Below, one piece after another: positions 1-8,920 of a DNA stretch of 64,000 bases. Position 1 is the stretch's first letter. The number at the start of each line of letters is the position of its first letter. The stretch covers positions 1 through 64,000 of the forward strand of contig NZ_JACMYO010000004.1 in NCBI RefSeq assembly GCF_020889685.1, written 5' to 3'. The stretch is from Bradyrhizobium oropedii (GTDB lineage Bacteria; Pseudomonadota; Alphaproteobacteria; Rhizobiales; Xanthobacteraceae). The translations under genes and the position numbers were made by a program. A model generated the notes under the pieces. That model did not search any database. It was not told where the DNA came from and was given only the letters and a program-made list of their open reading frames with translations.

Positions 1-1
1 C

Positions 2-826
2 GTGCCGAGCCAGATCCGGGTGTTTGCCGATTCCCAGATCGCCTCCGCCATGGATGCGCTCAAGCTGCCGTCGCTCCAGACGCCGCAGCTGCTGCCCTTC
101 GCGCTGTCGTTGATTGCGCAGCGGCTCGCCGCGCCCTGGCAGATCATTCGCCTCGCCATCAAGATGGCGGCCTCCGACGACGAGTTGCGGGTTGCGGCAA
201 CGCCCTACGGCATCGCCGTCACGATCGCGCTGCATGATTTGTCGTTCGTCGCGGCCTGTCTCCGCACCGACATCAGGCGCGGCCATTTCGATTATGTCGG
301 TGAGCAGCTCAAGACCCTGCATGACGGTGTCCGCGGCCTGCGCACCGAGCTCGACCTGCGCAACGACTCCACCTGGGGCCGTCAGCTGACGTCGGTGCGT
401 GCCGATACCTCCAACGCGCTGCAATCGGAGATCGACAGCGTGCCGGGCCGGGTCCGCCGCATCCTGCGCCAGCGCGCCGACAAGGACATCACGGCCGGCG
501 CCAAGATCGATCAGTCCGAGGTCGCGGATGCCGCCGCCCTGATCGATTTCGTCGCGGTGTGCCGCACCTATGCCAGCGAGCTCGCCATCAACGAGGTGAC
601 GCTGCGGACCTTCTCGGACCTGCAGCATTACGTCGAGCAGTCGACCGAGGGGCTGGTGCAGTCATTGCGCGGCGGCGACGCGCGGGTCCGGGCGTTCCGC
701 CAGCAGCAGGTGAAGGCCGCGATCCGCTTCTGCGAGGTGCTGTTCGGCCATGACTACGCCTCCCTGATGAACCGGGCGGCTGAGAACGCCGTCACCGGCG
801 AGCGCAAGTCGTCGCGCGCGGGGTAG
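2..826 (+). CDS. Hypothetical protein, probably 5'-truncated by the window edge
   Basis: The reading frame is open from the first bases and the apparent GTG start lies at the very edge, so this is most likely the C-terminal part (about 274 residues) of a longer protein. The sequence is mostly helical, rich in Ala, Arg and Leu, with no signal peptide, membrane segment or catalytic motif that I recognise. GC3 is high, as in its neighbours, so it looks like a genuine core gene. It ends with TAG inside a short tRNA-like stretch. The function is unknown, and there is no clear link to the cytochrome c maturation genes downstream, which are separated from it by 1.2 kb of patchy DNA. Confidence 0.7.
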   Translation: MPSQIRVFADSQIASAMDALKLPSLQTPQLLPFALSLIAQRLAAPWQIIRLAIKMAASDDELRVAATPYGIAVTIALHDLSFVAACLRTDIRRGHFDYVGEQLKTLHDGVRGLRTELDLRNDSTWGRQLTSVRADTSNALQSEIDSVPGRVRRILRQRADKDITAGAKIDQSEVADAAALIDFVAVCRTYASELAINEVTLRTFSDLQHYVEQSTEGLVQSLRGGDARVRAFRQQQVKAAIRFCEVLFGHDYASLMNRAAENAVTGERKSSRAG

Positions 827-1029
827 CGCAGCCTGGGTACGGTTCGAATCGTGTTCGAGCGCTCCAAAATCCCACTTACCAAGTGGCTTGCTCTCTTCCT
901 GATGACCGCTGAAATGGACCCCGTTTTTGGGACCGGAGGGTAAGTTGGAAAAGGGCCGCTCCGTTTGATAGACGGAGAGGGTCGTGCTCCGAGCGGAGCT
1001 TCAGAAGGAGCACGAATTGGTCGCTCCGG

Positions 1030-1209
1030 GAATCGTACCGTGCACTTGAGGTGCCCGGTGCGCACCCGTTAAAGAAGGCTCATGACGCGCTCGATGATGC
1101 TGTGCGCGAAGCTTATGGAATGACGAAGAAGGCGGGTGTTCTCGGTACGCTCTTGACCTTGAACAAAAAACCGTTGGCAGCAGAGGCAGCTAAGCAGCAT
1201 GCGCGATAA
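1030..1209 (+). pseudogene. 3' remnant of a DNA methyltransferase gene (type IIG/IIL, MmeI-like C-terminus)
   Basis: Read in the frame ending with TAA at 1207-1209, this stretch gives about 59 residues, with RALEVPG followed by HPLKKAHDALDDAVREAYGM and a final LLTLN. That resembles, from memory of the family, the C-terminal tail of large class I SAM-dependent DNA methyltransferases of the MmeI-like kind. The sequence upstream (about 905-1030) does not continue the homology, and no start or catalytic NPPY-type motif is present, so only the last part of the gene survives. It is probably the scar of a lost restriction-modification gene. Confidence 0.55.
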
Positions 1210-1687
1210 GCCGTACCCGCAAAATGGGTCGACATACTTCTCGCAGATTTTCGGCTTGGGGTGGTTACTTACGGGGTGCTTTGCACTCGGCTTTCTCTTG
1301 CTCGGCAGCCTATACAACAGGAATCAAATCAGTCTTGAGCATGCGGTCGTAATTCTGCAAGCCTACTGGGTCGCATCTATTTTGTACTTTGCAAAAAGCA
1401 TCTGCAATCATTTGCCGCGCTTCTACAGGGCGATACTCAAGAGAATGAGACTGTATACGTTCCTGAGGTGGTCCTTCCAATGGTACCTAGGATACACGCT
1501 GTTCTTCGGGTCATTTCTCATTTTTTTCTTTTCTTCGTTTAGGACCACCATCCCGCGCTTCATCGGGGATTACTCGATCAAGCTTCCTGCCGCCGCATAT
1601 GGCCTCACTCTCCTCACGGTAGTGTTCCTGTTCACGATCGCGTGCAACGTTCTGGCCGAGTCGAGAGGGACGCGATGCTCGAAATAA
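1199..1687 (+). CDS. Hypothetical four-helix membrane protein
   Basis: This 162-residue frame has four hydrophobic stretches, roughly residues 18-40, 47-70, 90-117 and 128-153, with basic loops between them, so an integral inner-membrane protein is likely. The ATG overlaps the last codons of the methyltransferase remnant and has only a weak ribosome-binding site. Base composition is clearly lower in GC than the flanking genes, with many TTT, TTC and AAT-type codons, which suggests recent acquisition together with the remnant. I recognise no family. It could be a cargo gene of a decayed island. Confidence 0.5.
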   Translation: MRDKPYPQNGSTYFSQIFGLGWLLTGCFALGFLLLGSLYNRNQISLEHAVVILQAYWVASILYFAKSICNHLPRFYRAILKRMRLYTFLRWSFQWYLGYTLFFGSFLIFFFSSFRTTIPRFIGDYSIKLPAAAYGLTLLTVVFLFTIACNVLAESRGTRCSK

Positions 1688-2050
1688 CGAGCAGTCGTCA
1701 TCCTGACCGGATCACTTCCTTCACTGCGACGTAGTGTTCATGGCATTCGACGGTGAATTGGCTTCAGGCGAAGCGCCTGCACGATTTCGGAATAATGGAA
1801 GTGTGGCGCTGAGTTGCCCGACGTGTCAAGTCGTCATTCGCCTGCCGGCGGGCCGCCGGCTCCTTTGCATGGGGTTGTTTTCGATATTTTGGTCGCGTGC
1901 CTTCGCGACCGCCGGAACGGCACCGGAAAACCACCCGATTCCGACCTTCGGTCGATCCAGCAATTGTCAATTGCCGGGCTCGCCGCCGGTAGTGTAAAGC
2001 GATTCTAAGGCGGCTTGCCGGAAGCCGCCGTTCCATCCGGGAACCGCTTG
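1688..2050. other. Intergenic region before ccmI, mostly dispersed repeat
   Basis: About 360 bases without a convincing gene. The middle part (1779-1897) is a copy of a repeat found again, inverted, at 53701-53822. Small frames here that read like proteins are the translated repeat. The last 50 bases before the ccmI ATG should contain its promoter, but no clear -35/-10 pair was recognised. Confidence 0.5.
1779..1897 (+). repeat. Dispersed intergenic repeat, copy 1
   Basis: This stretch matches the reverse complement of 53701-53822. A core of about 41 bases (1852-1892, ending GATATTTTGG) appears identical by eye. Flanking blocks, such as the segment around TTGCCCGACG and the one around ATTTCGGAATA, are recognisably the same with scattered differences. 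One frame reads APLHGVVFDIL, a peptide I have seen predicted repeatedly in Bradyrhizobium intergenic regions, which supports a family of dispersed repeats rather than a gene. Confidence 0.75.
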
Positions 2051-3172
2051 ATGACGCTGTGGTTTGTGTTCGCGCTGATGACGGTCGCGGCGATCTTTGC
2101 CGTGCTGTGGCCGCTCAGCCGCCGCGGGCGGGCGGATACCGGCGGCAGCGAGGTCGTGGTCTACCGGGATCAGCTCGCCGAAATCGACCGCGACATGGCC
2201 TCAGGGATCATCGGCGCCGCCGAGGCCGATGCGGCGCGGATCGAGATCAGCCGCCGGCTGCTGGCCGCCGCCGACGCGAGCGGACGTGAAGAACCGGTGC
2301 AGGGCAGTCTCAACCTGCGGCGCTCTGCCGCGATCGTGGCCCTGGTCGGATTGCCGGTCATTGCTTCGGGCTTCTATCTCGCGCTCGGCTCGCCGCGGCT
2401 CGGCGACTTTCCGCTCGCCGAGCGCAGCCGAGTGGCCGATGCCAACCAGCCGCTCGCCAATCTGGTCGCGCAGGTCGAGGCGCATCTGGAGAAGAACCCG
2501 ACCGACGGCCGCGGCTGGACGGTGCTGGCGCCGGTGCTGTCGCGGCTTGGCCGCTACGATGATGCGGTCCGCGCCTATCGCAACGCCATCAATTATGCCG
2601 GAGACAGCGCCGATCGCCGCGCCGATCTCGGTGAGGCAATGATGGGGACCGCCGGCGGCGTCGTCACTGCGGAGGCAAAGGCGGAATTCGAGCGCGCGGT
2701 CGCGCTGAATGGCGACGATGCCAAGGGCAATTACTTTCTAGGCCTTGCCGCAGAGCAGGACGGCCGCAAGGCCGACGCCGCGGCGCTCTGGCAGAAGATG
2801 CTTTCGAAGGGGCCGCCCGACGCGCCGTGGCGGCCGCTAGTCCAGGCCGCGCTGGTACGGGTCGGCGGCACGGTACCCGCCGGCGTGGGCGCTCCGGCGC
2901 TGCCGGACGGTGCAATGGCCGCGGCGAAAGACATGAGCGAGGCCGATCGCGGCACCATGATCCAAGGCATGGTCGATCGGCTGGCGACGCGGCTGAAGAC
3001 CAATGGCGACGATGTCGAGGGCTGGTTGCGGCTGGTCCGCGCCTATCTGGTGATGGGGGAGCGCGACAAGGCGATGAGCGCGCTCGCGGATGCCCGTCAG
3101 GCTGTCGCCAACGATGCGGACCGGTTGCGTCAGCTCAATGACGGGCTGAAGAATCTCGGGTTGGATGGATAG
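2051..3172 (+). CDS. ccmI: Cytochrome c maturation protein CcmI (CycH)
   Basis: A membrane-anchored TPR protein that binds apocytochrome c and delivers it to the CcmF/CcmH haem lyase on the periplasmic side. The chosen ATG at 2051 gives 373 residues beginning MTLWFVFALMTVAAIF, a first membrane helix at residues 2-21; a longer frame upstream adds a non-conserved tail. A second helix lies near residues 92-113, giving the usual two-helix N-terminal module, and TPR-like repeats follow from about residue 140 to 260. It is first in ccmI-ccmE-ccmF-ccmH, the classic rhizobial cycHJKL order. A 59-bp gap holding a palindrome separates it from ccmE. Confidence 0.92.
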   Translation: MTLWFVFALMTVAAIFAVLWPLSRRGRADTGGSEVVVYRDQLAEIDRDMASGIIGAAEADAARIEISRRLLAAADASGREEPVQGSLNLRRSAAIVALVGLPVIASGFYLALGSPRLGDFPLAERSRVADANQPLANLVAQVEAHLEKNPTDGRGWTVLAPVLSRLGRYDDAVRAYRNAINYAGDSADRRADLGEAMMGTAGGVVTAEAKAEFERAVALNGDDAKGNYFLGLAAEQDGRKADAAALWQKMLSKGPPDAPWRPLVQAALVRVGGTVPAGVGAPALPDGAMAAAKDMSEADRGTMIQGMVDRLATRLKTNGDDVEGWLRLVRAYLVMGERDKAMSALADARQAVANDADRLRQLNDGLKNLGLDG

Positions 3173-3231
3173 AGCATGACGCCGAAAAGTGCACCGCGGT
3201 TTTCGGATGATGCCATGCGCAAGGATAGGCC
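3173..3231. repeat. Short rhizobial intergenic palindrome between ccmI and ccmE
   Basis: The stretch AGCATGACGCCGAAAAGTG continues to a GGTTTTCGG and a CATGCGCAAGG half. It has the layout of the small AGCATGAT...GGTTTTCC...ATCATGC palindromes scattered between genes in Bradyrhizobium and relatives. It overlaps the end of ccmI and lies just upstream of ccmE, so it may affect mRNA folding inside the operon. Confidence 0.5.
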
Positions 3232-3729
3232 ATGACCAGGAAGCAACGGCGTTTGACATTGATCGGCTGCGCGCTCGCCGTGCTCGCGATCGCCGCGGGC
3301 CTGGTGCTGAGCGCGCTGCGCGATTCCATCGTGTTCTTCTCGACGCCGTCGATGGTCGCCGAAAAGCATCTCGGCCCGGGCAAGCGCTTCCGCTTGGGTG
3401 GCCTGGTGGAACAAGGCTCGCTCAAGCGCGGCGACAATCTCGCCGTGACCTTCACCGTCGGCGACGGCGGCGCGACGCTGCCGGTCGCCTACAAGGGCAT
3501 CCTGCCGGACCTGTTCCGCGAGGGGCAGGGCGTCATTGCGGAAGGCGCGCTCGATGGGTCAGGTGTGTTCCGCGCCGACACGGTGCTCGCCAAGCATGAC
3601 GAGACGTACATGCCGAAGGACGTCGCCGACGCGCTGAAGAAGCAGGGCCATTGGAAGGACGATTACGGCGCCAAACCGGGCAACATGCCGAGCGCCTCCG
3701 CGGCGCCGACCCAGGGAGCCATGCGGTGA
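3232..3729 (+). CDS. ccmE: Cytochrome c maturation haem chaperone CcmE (CycJ)
   Basis: A periplasmic haem chaperone, anchored by one N-terminal helix, that receives haem from CcmC and passes it to CcmF. The 165-residue protein starts MTRKQRR, has a membrane helix at about residues 8-26, then an OB-fold domain. The covalent haem-binding histidine is visible as H122 in the motif HDETY (Y126), matching the family's HxxxY. The length is normal. Its TGA overlaps the GTG start of ccmF within ATGCGGTGA, so translation is probably coupled. Confidence 0.95.
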   Translation: MTRKQRRLTLIGCALAVLAIAAGLVLSALRDSIVFFSTPSMVAEKHLGPGKRFRLGGLVEQGSLKRGDNLAVTFTVGDGGATLPVAYKGILPDLFREGQGVIAEGALDGSGVFRADTVLAKHDETYMPKDVADALKKQGHWKDDYGAKPGNMPSASAAPTQGAMR

Positions 3730-5711
3730 TCGCCGAAAGCGGACATTATGCCTTGGTGCTGGCGCTCGCGCTTGCGCTGATCCAGTCCATCGTGCCGATC
3801 GTCGGCGCGCGCTGGCGCGATGCGGCGCTGATGAACGTCGCGCGCTCGACCGCGCTCGCCCAATTGCTGTTCGTCGCGGCGTCGTTCGCAGCGCTGGTGA
3901 CGCTGCACGTCACCTCGGATTTCTCGGTCGCCAATGTCTACGAGAATTCGCATTCGCTGAAGCCGCTGCTCTACAAGATCACCGGCGTGTGGGGAAACCA
4001 TGAAGGATCGATGCTGCTGTGGGTGTCGATCCTGGCGCTGTTCGGCGGCCTCGTCGCGGCCTTCGGCAACAATCTGCCGCTGTCGCTGCGCGCGCATGTG
4101 CTGGCGGTGCAGGCCTGGGTCGCCAGCGCGTTCTATCTGTTCATCCTGATCACCTCGAATCCGTTCCTGCGCATCGCCAACCCGCCGATCGAGGGACGCG
4201 ATCTCAATCCGGTGCTGCAGGACATCGGCCTCGCGGTGCATCCGCCGATGCTCTATCTCGGCTATGTCGGTTTCTCGATCTCGTTCTCGTTCGCGGTCGC
4301 GGCGCTGCTGGAAGGGCGGATCGACGCCGCCTGGGCGCGCTGGGTGCGGCCGTGGACGCTGATGGCGTGGATCTTCCTGACGCTCGGCATCGCGATGGGC
4401 TCCTACTGGGCCTATTACGAGCTCGGCTGGGGCGGCTGGTGGTTCTGGGATCCGGTCGAGAATGCCTCGCTGATGCCATGGCTTGCCGGCACCGCGCTAT
4501 TGCATTCGGCGCTGGTGATGGAGAAGCGCAACGCGCTGAAGGTCTGGACCGTGCTGCTGTCGATCCTGACCTTCTCGCTGTCGCTGCTCGGCACCTTCCT
4601 GGTGCGCTCCGGCGTGCTGACATCGGTTCACGCCTTCGCCACCGATCCGACGCGCGGCGTGTTCATCCTGCTGATCCTGTTCGTCTTCATCGGCGGCAGC
4701 CTGTCGCTCTATGCCTGGCGCGCGCCGGCGCTGAAGCAGGGCGGGCTGTTCGCGCCGATCTCGCGCGAAGGCGCGCTGGTGCTCAACAATCTGCTGCTGA
4801 CCACGGCGTGCGCGACGGTGTTCATCGGCACGCTGTATCCGCTGGCGCTCGAGGTGCTGACCGGCGAGAAGATCTCGGTCGGCGCGCCGTTCTTCAATTT
4901 CACTTTTGCGCCTTTGTTCGTGCCACTGCTGCTCGCAGTGCCGTTCGGGCCGCTGCTGGCCTGGAAGCGCGGCGATTTGCTCGGCGCGGCGCAGCGGCTG
5001 ATGGTCGCCGGCATCGCAGCGCTGGTTGCGATCGCGCTGGTGTTTGCGTGGACCTATGGCGGCGCGACCCTGGCGCCGCTCGCGATCGGGCTTGCGGCGT
5101 TCGTGATCATGGGTGCGCTGTGCGATCTCGCCGAACGCATCGCGCTGTTCCGGATTCCGCTGTCGCTCTCGCTGCGCCGCGCCCGCGGCCTGCCGCGCGC
5201 GACCTGGGGCACGGCCTTCGCGCATGCCGGCCTCGGCACAGCGCTGATCGGGATCGTCTGCGAGACCACCTGGAACAGCGAATATATCGGCTCCATGAAG
5301 CCGGACGACGTCGCCCGCGTCGCCGGCTACGAGCTGCGGCTCGACGGCCTGAACCCGCGGCAGGGGCCGAATTTCCGCGAGATGGTGGCGCAATTCACCG
5401 TGACCCGCGACGGCCAGACAGTCAGCGTGATGACCCCGTCGAAGCGCAACTTCACGACGCGTGGCGCCTCGACCACCGAGGCCGCGCTGCTGACCCGCGG
5501 CGCAAGCCAGCTTTACATATCGTTGGGTGATGCCTCGGCCGACGGCACGATCGCGGTGCGCATCTATCACAAGCCGCTGGTGCTGATGATTTGGTGGGGG
5601 CCGGTGCTGATGGCCTTCGGTGGCCTGTTGTCGTTGTCCGACCGCCGCTTGCGGGTCGGCGCGCCGAAGCCGGCCAAAGCCACCGCGCGCGCCTTGCAGG
5701 CGGCCGAGTGA
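3726..5711 (+). CDS. ccmF: Haem lyase subunit CcmF (CycK)
   Basis: A large integral membrane subunit of the haem lyase that attaches haem to CXXCH apocytochromes. I chose the GTG at 3726, overlapping the ccmE stop, because it gives the usual N-terminus ([18 protein letters not shown]) and 661 residues, a normal CcmF length; the longer upstream frame lies inside ccmE. Many hydrophobic helices are present, with the tryptophan-rich WWD signature [19 protein letters not shown] at about residues 233-251. The C-terminal part contains the expected soluble periplasmic segment followed by a last helix. Its TGA overlaps the ATG of ccmH. Confidence 0.95.
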   Translation: MIAESGHYALVLALALALIQSIVPIVGARWRDAALMNVARSTALAQLLFVAASFAALVTLHVTSDFSVANVYENSHSLKPLLYKITGVWGNHEGSMLLWVSILALFGGLVAAFGNNLPLSLRAHVLAVQAWVASAFYLFILITSNPFLRIANPPIEGRDLNPVLQDIGLAVHPPMLYLGYVGFSISFSFAVAALLEGRIDAAWARWVRPWTLMAWIFLTLGIAMGSYWAYYELGWGGWWFWDPVENASLMPWLAGTALLHSALVMEKRNALKVWTVLLSILTFSLSLLGTFLVRSGVLTSVHAFATDPTRGVFILLILFVFIGGSLSLYAWRAPALKQGGLFAPISREGALVLNNLLLTTACATVFIGTLYPLALEVLTGEKISVGAPFFNFTFAPLFVPLLLAVPFGPLLAWKRGDLLGAAQRLMVAGIAALVAIALVFAWTYGGATLAPLAIGLAAFVIMGALCDLAERIALFRIPLSLSLRRARGLPRATWGTAFAHAGLGTALIGIVCETTWNSEYIGSMKPDDVARVAGYELRLDGLNPRQGPNFREMVAQFTVTRDGQTVSVMTPSKRNFTTRGASTTEAALLTRGASQLYISLGDASADGTIAVRIYHKPLVLMIWWGPVLMAFGGLLSLSDRRLRVGAPKPAKATARALQAAE

Positions 5712-6217
5712 TGCGGTCGCGCGCGCTTGCAGCCGCCGCGCTTGCGGCAATTCTAATGCTCGGTGCGATGCCGGCCCGCGCCGTGCTGCCTGACGAGATC
5801 ATGGCGGATCCGGCCAAGGAGGCGAGGGCGCGCGAGCTCTCCAAGGAGCTGCGCTGCATGGTCTGCCAGAACCAGTCGATCGACGATTCGGAGGCGCCGC
5901 TGGCGCGCGACCTCCGCCTGCTGGTGCGTGAACGCATCTCGGCCGGCGACAGCGACGCCCAGGTGATCGATTTCCTTGTGGCCAGATACGGCGAATTCGT
6001 GCTGCTGAAGCCGCGCCTCAACGAGCATACGCTGGTGCTGTGGCTGACCCCGCCGCTGGCGCTTTTGCTGGGCGGTTTTGCGCTCTGGCGCCTCGGCCGC
6101 CGCAAGGCAAATCCGGCCGCCGGCGGGGCTGATTCCGCGTCCGGATTGACGTCCGACGAGCAGGCGCGGCTGGAACGGCTGCTGGCGGCCGAATCCGCGC
6201 CGGACAAGCCGCTTTAG
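5711..6217 (+). CDS. ccmH: Cytochrome c maturation thiol oxidoreductase CcmH (CycL)
   Basis: Reduces the apocytochrome cysteines before haem attachment and forms part of the haem lyase. The ATG at 5711 overlaps the ccmF stop (TGATG) and gives 168 residues with a signal peptide ending AMPARA. The redox motif LRCMVCQNQSI places the two cysteines at C49 and C52 of the precursor. A C-terminal helix near residues 108-130 anchors the protein. It is a short CcmH of the alphaproteobacterial type, without the CcmI-like extension found in E. coli CcmH; that part is the separate ccmI gene here. Confidence 0.95.
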   Translation: MRSRALAAAALAAILMLGAMPARAVLPDEIMADPAKEARARELSKELRCMVCQNQSIDDSEAPLARDLRLLVRERISAGDSDAQVIDFLVARYGEFVLLKPRLNEHTLVLWLTPPLALLLGGFALWRLGRRKANPAAGGADSASGLTSDEQARLERLLAAESAPDKPL

Positions 6218-6387
6218 TTCCTTACTAAGTCATTTATTTGCCTGCGCTATTCTGCCGCAGCGCGGGTCGGCTCGATTACCAAAGTTTAATTCCGCAGCCA
6301 GCGCGCCGTAAGGCTGATGACCCCATGTTCAGACGCATCAGGTGCTTGCCCCGCACCGAATGATTCTGGCCCTGGAGATTTCAAGAC

Positions 6388-7974
6388 ATGACCGACCGTC
6401 CCGACCTCTCGACCCTGCCGTCCTACAAGGCGCCGAAGCGCTCGCTGTTCTCTGCCCGCAAACTCGCGCTGATGGCGTCGGTCGTGGCCGGCCTCGGAGC
6501 CGCCACCTACGGCCTCAGCCCCACGCACAATCCCGCCGACCTGTTCACGACGCCCGCACATGCGCAGGTCAACAACGAGGTCAAGAAGGTTCAGCAGCCG
6601 GTCGGGTTTGCCGACATTGTCGAGCGCGTGAAGCCGTCGGTGATCTCGGTCAAGGTCAACATTCGCGAGAAGGTCGCCAAGGACGACAGCGGCAATAACG
6701 AGGATTCGCCGTTCCAGCCGGGTTCGCCGATGGAGCGCTTCTTCCGCCGCTTTGGCGGTCCGGATGGCTTGCCCCCGGGTCTGCGCGGTGGACCGCGTGG
6801 CGGTGGCGTGGTGACGGGCCAGGGCTCCGGCTTCTTCATCTCGGCTGACGGCTTTGCCGTGACCAACAATCACGTCGTCGACGGCGCCGACAAGGTCGAA
6901 GTCACGACCGACGACGGCAAGACCTATTCCGCCAAGGTGATCGGCACCGATCCGCGCACCGACCTCGCGCTGATCAAGGTCGAGGGCGGCTCGAACTTCC
7001 AGTTCGCCAAGCTCTCCGACAGCAAGCCGCGCATCGGCGACTGGGTGCTGGCGGTCGGCAATCCCTTCGGACTCGGTGGCACCGTGACCGCGGGCATCGT
7101 CTCCGCCTCCGGCCGCGACATCGGCAACGGCCCGTATGACGACTTCATCCAGATCGATGCGCCCGTGAACAAGGGCAATTCGGGTGGTCCGGCGTTCGAC
7201 GTGTCCGGTGAGGTGATGGGCGTCAACACGGCGATCTACTCGCCGTCCGGCGGCAGCGTCGGCATCGCGTTCTCGATCCCGGCCCAGACCGTCAAGAGCG
7301 TGGTTGCCCAGCTGAAGGACAAGGGTTCGGTCAGCCGTGGCTGGATCGGCGTCCAGATCCAGCCGGTGACCTCTGATATTGCCGACAGCCTCGGCATGAA
7401 GAAGGCCGAAGGCGCGCTGGTCGCCGAACCGCAGGCCAATGGCCCCGCGGCCAAGGCCGGCATCGAGTCCGGTGACGTCATCACCGCCGTCAATGGCGAG
7501 CCGGTGAAGGATGCGCGCGAACTCGCCCGCACCATCGGCGGCCTCGCGCCCGGCAATGCCGTGAAGCTGAACGTGCTGCACAAGGGTCAGGACAAGACCG
7601 TCAGCATCACGCTCGGCCAGTTGCCGAACAGCCTGGAAGCCAAGGCTGACACCGACAACAGCGACAAGGGCAATTCGTCCCGTGGCACCGACGTGCCGAA
7701 GCTGGGCCTCACCGTGGCACCTGCCAACAGCGTGGCTGGCGCCGGCAAGGAAGGCGTTGTCGTGACCGAAGTCGATCCCAAGAGTGCTGCCGCTGAGCGG
7801 GGCTTCAAGGAAGGCGACGTGATTCTCGAGGTCGCCGGCAAGTCCGTCGGCACCGCCGGTGAGGTGCGCGATGCGATCACCGCGGCGCGCAATGACAACA
7901 AGAACAGTGTTCTCATGCGCGTGAAGAGCGGCGGTTCGTCGCGCTTTGTGGCAGTGCCGCTGGCCAAGGGATAA
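6388..7974 (+). CDS. DegP/HtrA-family periplasmic serine protease with two PDZ domains
   Basis: Envelope quality-control protease. The 528-residue protein has a basic N-terminus and one hydrophobic segment (about residues 25-47) ending near THNP...AHAQ, suggesting export or anchoring. The trypsin-like domain carries the triad H162 (TNNHVVDG), D192 (RTDLALI) and S265 (KGNSGGP). Two PDZ domains follow, near residues 315-410 and 430-525. A Gly/Arg/Pro-rich linker (about residues 115-145) precedes the protease core, as in rhizobial DegP. The gene stands alone, about 170 bp after ccmH and 265 bp before the response regulator; DegP genes next to such two-component pairs are often envelope-stress responsive. 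Confidence 0.93.
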   Translation: MTDRPDLSTLPSYKAPKRSLFSARKLALMASVVAGLGAATYGLSPTHNPADLFTTPAHAQVNNEVKKVQQPVGFADIVERVKPSVISVKVNIREKVAKDDSGNNEDSPFQPGSPMERFFRRFGGPDGLPPGLRGGPRGGGVVTGQGSGFFISADGFAVTNNHVVDGADKVEVTTDDGKTYSAKVIGTDPRTDLALIKVEGGSNFQFAKLSDSKPRIGDWVLAVGNPFGLGGTVTAGIVSASGRDIGNGPYDDFIQIDAPVNKGNSGGPAFDVSGEVMGVNTAIYSPSGGSVGIAFSIPAQTVKSVVAQLKDKGSVSRGWIGVQIQPVTSDIADSLGMKKAEGALVAEPQANGPAAKAGIESGDVITAVNGEPVKDARELARTIGGLAPGNAVKLNVLHKGQDKTVSITLGQLPNSLEAKADTDNSDKGNSSRGTDVPKLGLTVAPANSVAGAGKEGVVVTEVDPKSAAAERGFKEGDVILEVAGKSVGTAGEVRDAITAARNDNKNSVLMRVKSGGSSRFVAVPLAKG

Positions 7975-8239
7975 CTATCTATGAGTTGGAGAGCGTCGCC
8001 GGCATTAGTCGCCCCGCCGACGGCGCTTTCCGGGGGGCGGGCCCCTTGCTCGCTCCCTATGTTGCCTTTCGATGGAATATGCCCCCCTCCGTCGGAAGGT
8101 CTCAGGGCGGTGGAGTCCCCCAGCTTCACCGCCCACTTTTTCCCAACAATTCGAGAATACGCGCGGTCGTCTTGCATGTGCAGGCCGGCCGCGCCATGCT
8201 GACAGAGGGCCCATTCCCGTGACTGCAACCGCTCCGCAA

Positions 8240-8920
8240 ATGCGTATCCTGATCATCGAAGACGACCGCGAGTCAGCCGACTATCTGGTCAAGGCATTCC
8301 GTGAAGTCGGCTATATCGCGGATCTCGCCTCCGACGGCGAGGAAGGGCTGTCGATGGCCGAATCCGGCGATTACGACGTGCTGGTTGTGGATCGCATGCT
8401 GCCGAAGCGCGACGGGCTCTCGCTGATCGGCAATTTGCGCGACAAGGGCAACCGGACGCCGGTCCTGATCCTCTCGGCGCTCGGCCAGGTCGATGACCGC
8501 ATCAAGGGCCTGCGCGCCGGCGGCGACGACTATCTGCCGAAGCCTTATTCTTTCGCCGAACTGCTCGCGCGCGTCGAGGTGCTGTCGCGGCGCAATGTCG
8601 GGCCGGCCGAGGAGACCACCTACAAGGTCGGCGACCTCGAGCTCGACCGGCTGTCGCATCGCGTCGCCCGCGGCAAGGATGAGCTGACCCTGCAGCCGCG
8701 CGAATTCCGTCTGCTCGAGTATCTGATGAAGCATGCCGGGCAGGTGGTGACGCGCACGATGCTGCTCGAGAATGTCTGGGATTATCACTTCGATCCGCAG
8801 ACCAACGTCATCGACGTCCACATCTCGCGGCTTCGCTCCAAGATCGACAAGGGTTTCGAGCGGCCGCTGCTGCATACCATCCGCGGCGCGGGGTATATGA
8901 TCCGTGACGGCATTCGGTAA
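8240..8920 (+). CDS. OmpR-family response regulator
   Basis: A two-component regulator of 226 residues from the ATG at 8240 (MRILIIEDD); an in-frame GTG at 8219 would add seven residues. The receiver domain has the acidic pair at the N-terminus, the phospho-acceptor D51 (LVVDRMLPKRDG) and the conserved lysine in YLPKPYSF. The C-terminal half is a winged-helix DNA-binding domain with the typical TLQPREFRLLEYL and NVIDVHISRLRSKID motifs. The sensor kinase gene overlaps its 3' end by 17 bases, so the two form an operon and almost certainly a cognate pair. The signal is unknown; the position next to degP suggests envelope or stress sensing. Confidence 0.93.
   Translation: MRILIIEDDRESADYLVKAFREVGYIADLASDGEEGLSMAESGDYDVLVVDRMLPKRDGLSLIGNLRDKGNRTPVLILSALGQVDDRIKGLRAGGDDYLPKPYSFAELLARVEVLSRRNVGPAEETTYKVGDLELDRLSHRVARGKDELTLQPREFRLLEYLMKHAGQVVTRTMLLENVWDYHFDPQTNVIDVHISRLRSKIDKGFERPLLHTIRGAGYMIRDGIR

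Noticed and set aside
905-960. Possible insertion-sequence end (GGACCCCGTTTTTGGGACC)
   Set aside because: No matching inverted copy, target duplication or transposase frame was found nearby, so an IS call is not supported.
1734-2036. Several short open frames before ccmI
   Set aside because: They are translations of the dispersed repeat rather than genes.
4497-5750. Long minus-strand open frame (417 codons) opposite ccmF
   Set aside because: It is the antisense shadow of a clear ccmF gene in high-GC DNA. Its protein is rich in Arg, Gln, Ala and His and has no domain.
7975-8218. Possible small gene or riboswitch between degP and the response regulator
   Set aside because: Short frames here lack ribosome-binding sites and codon bias; only weak GC-rich hairpins are seen.
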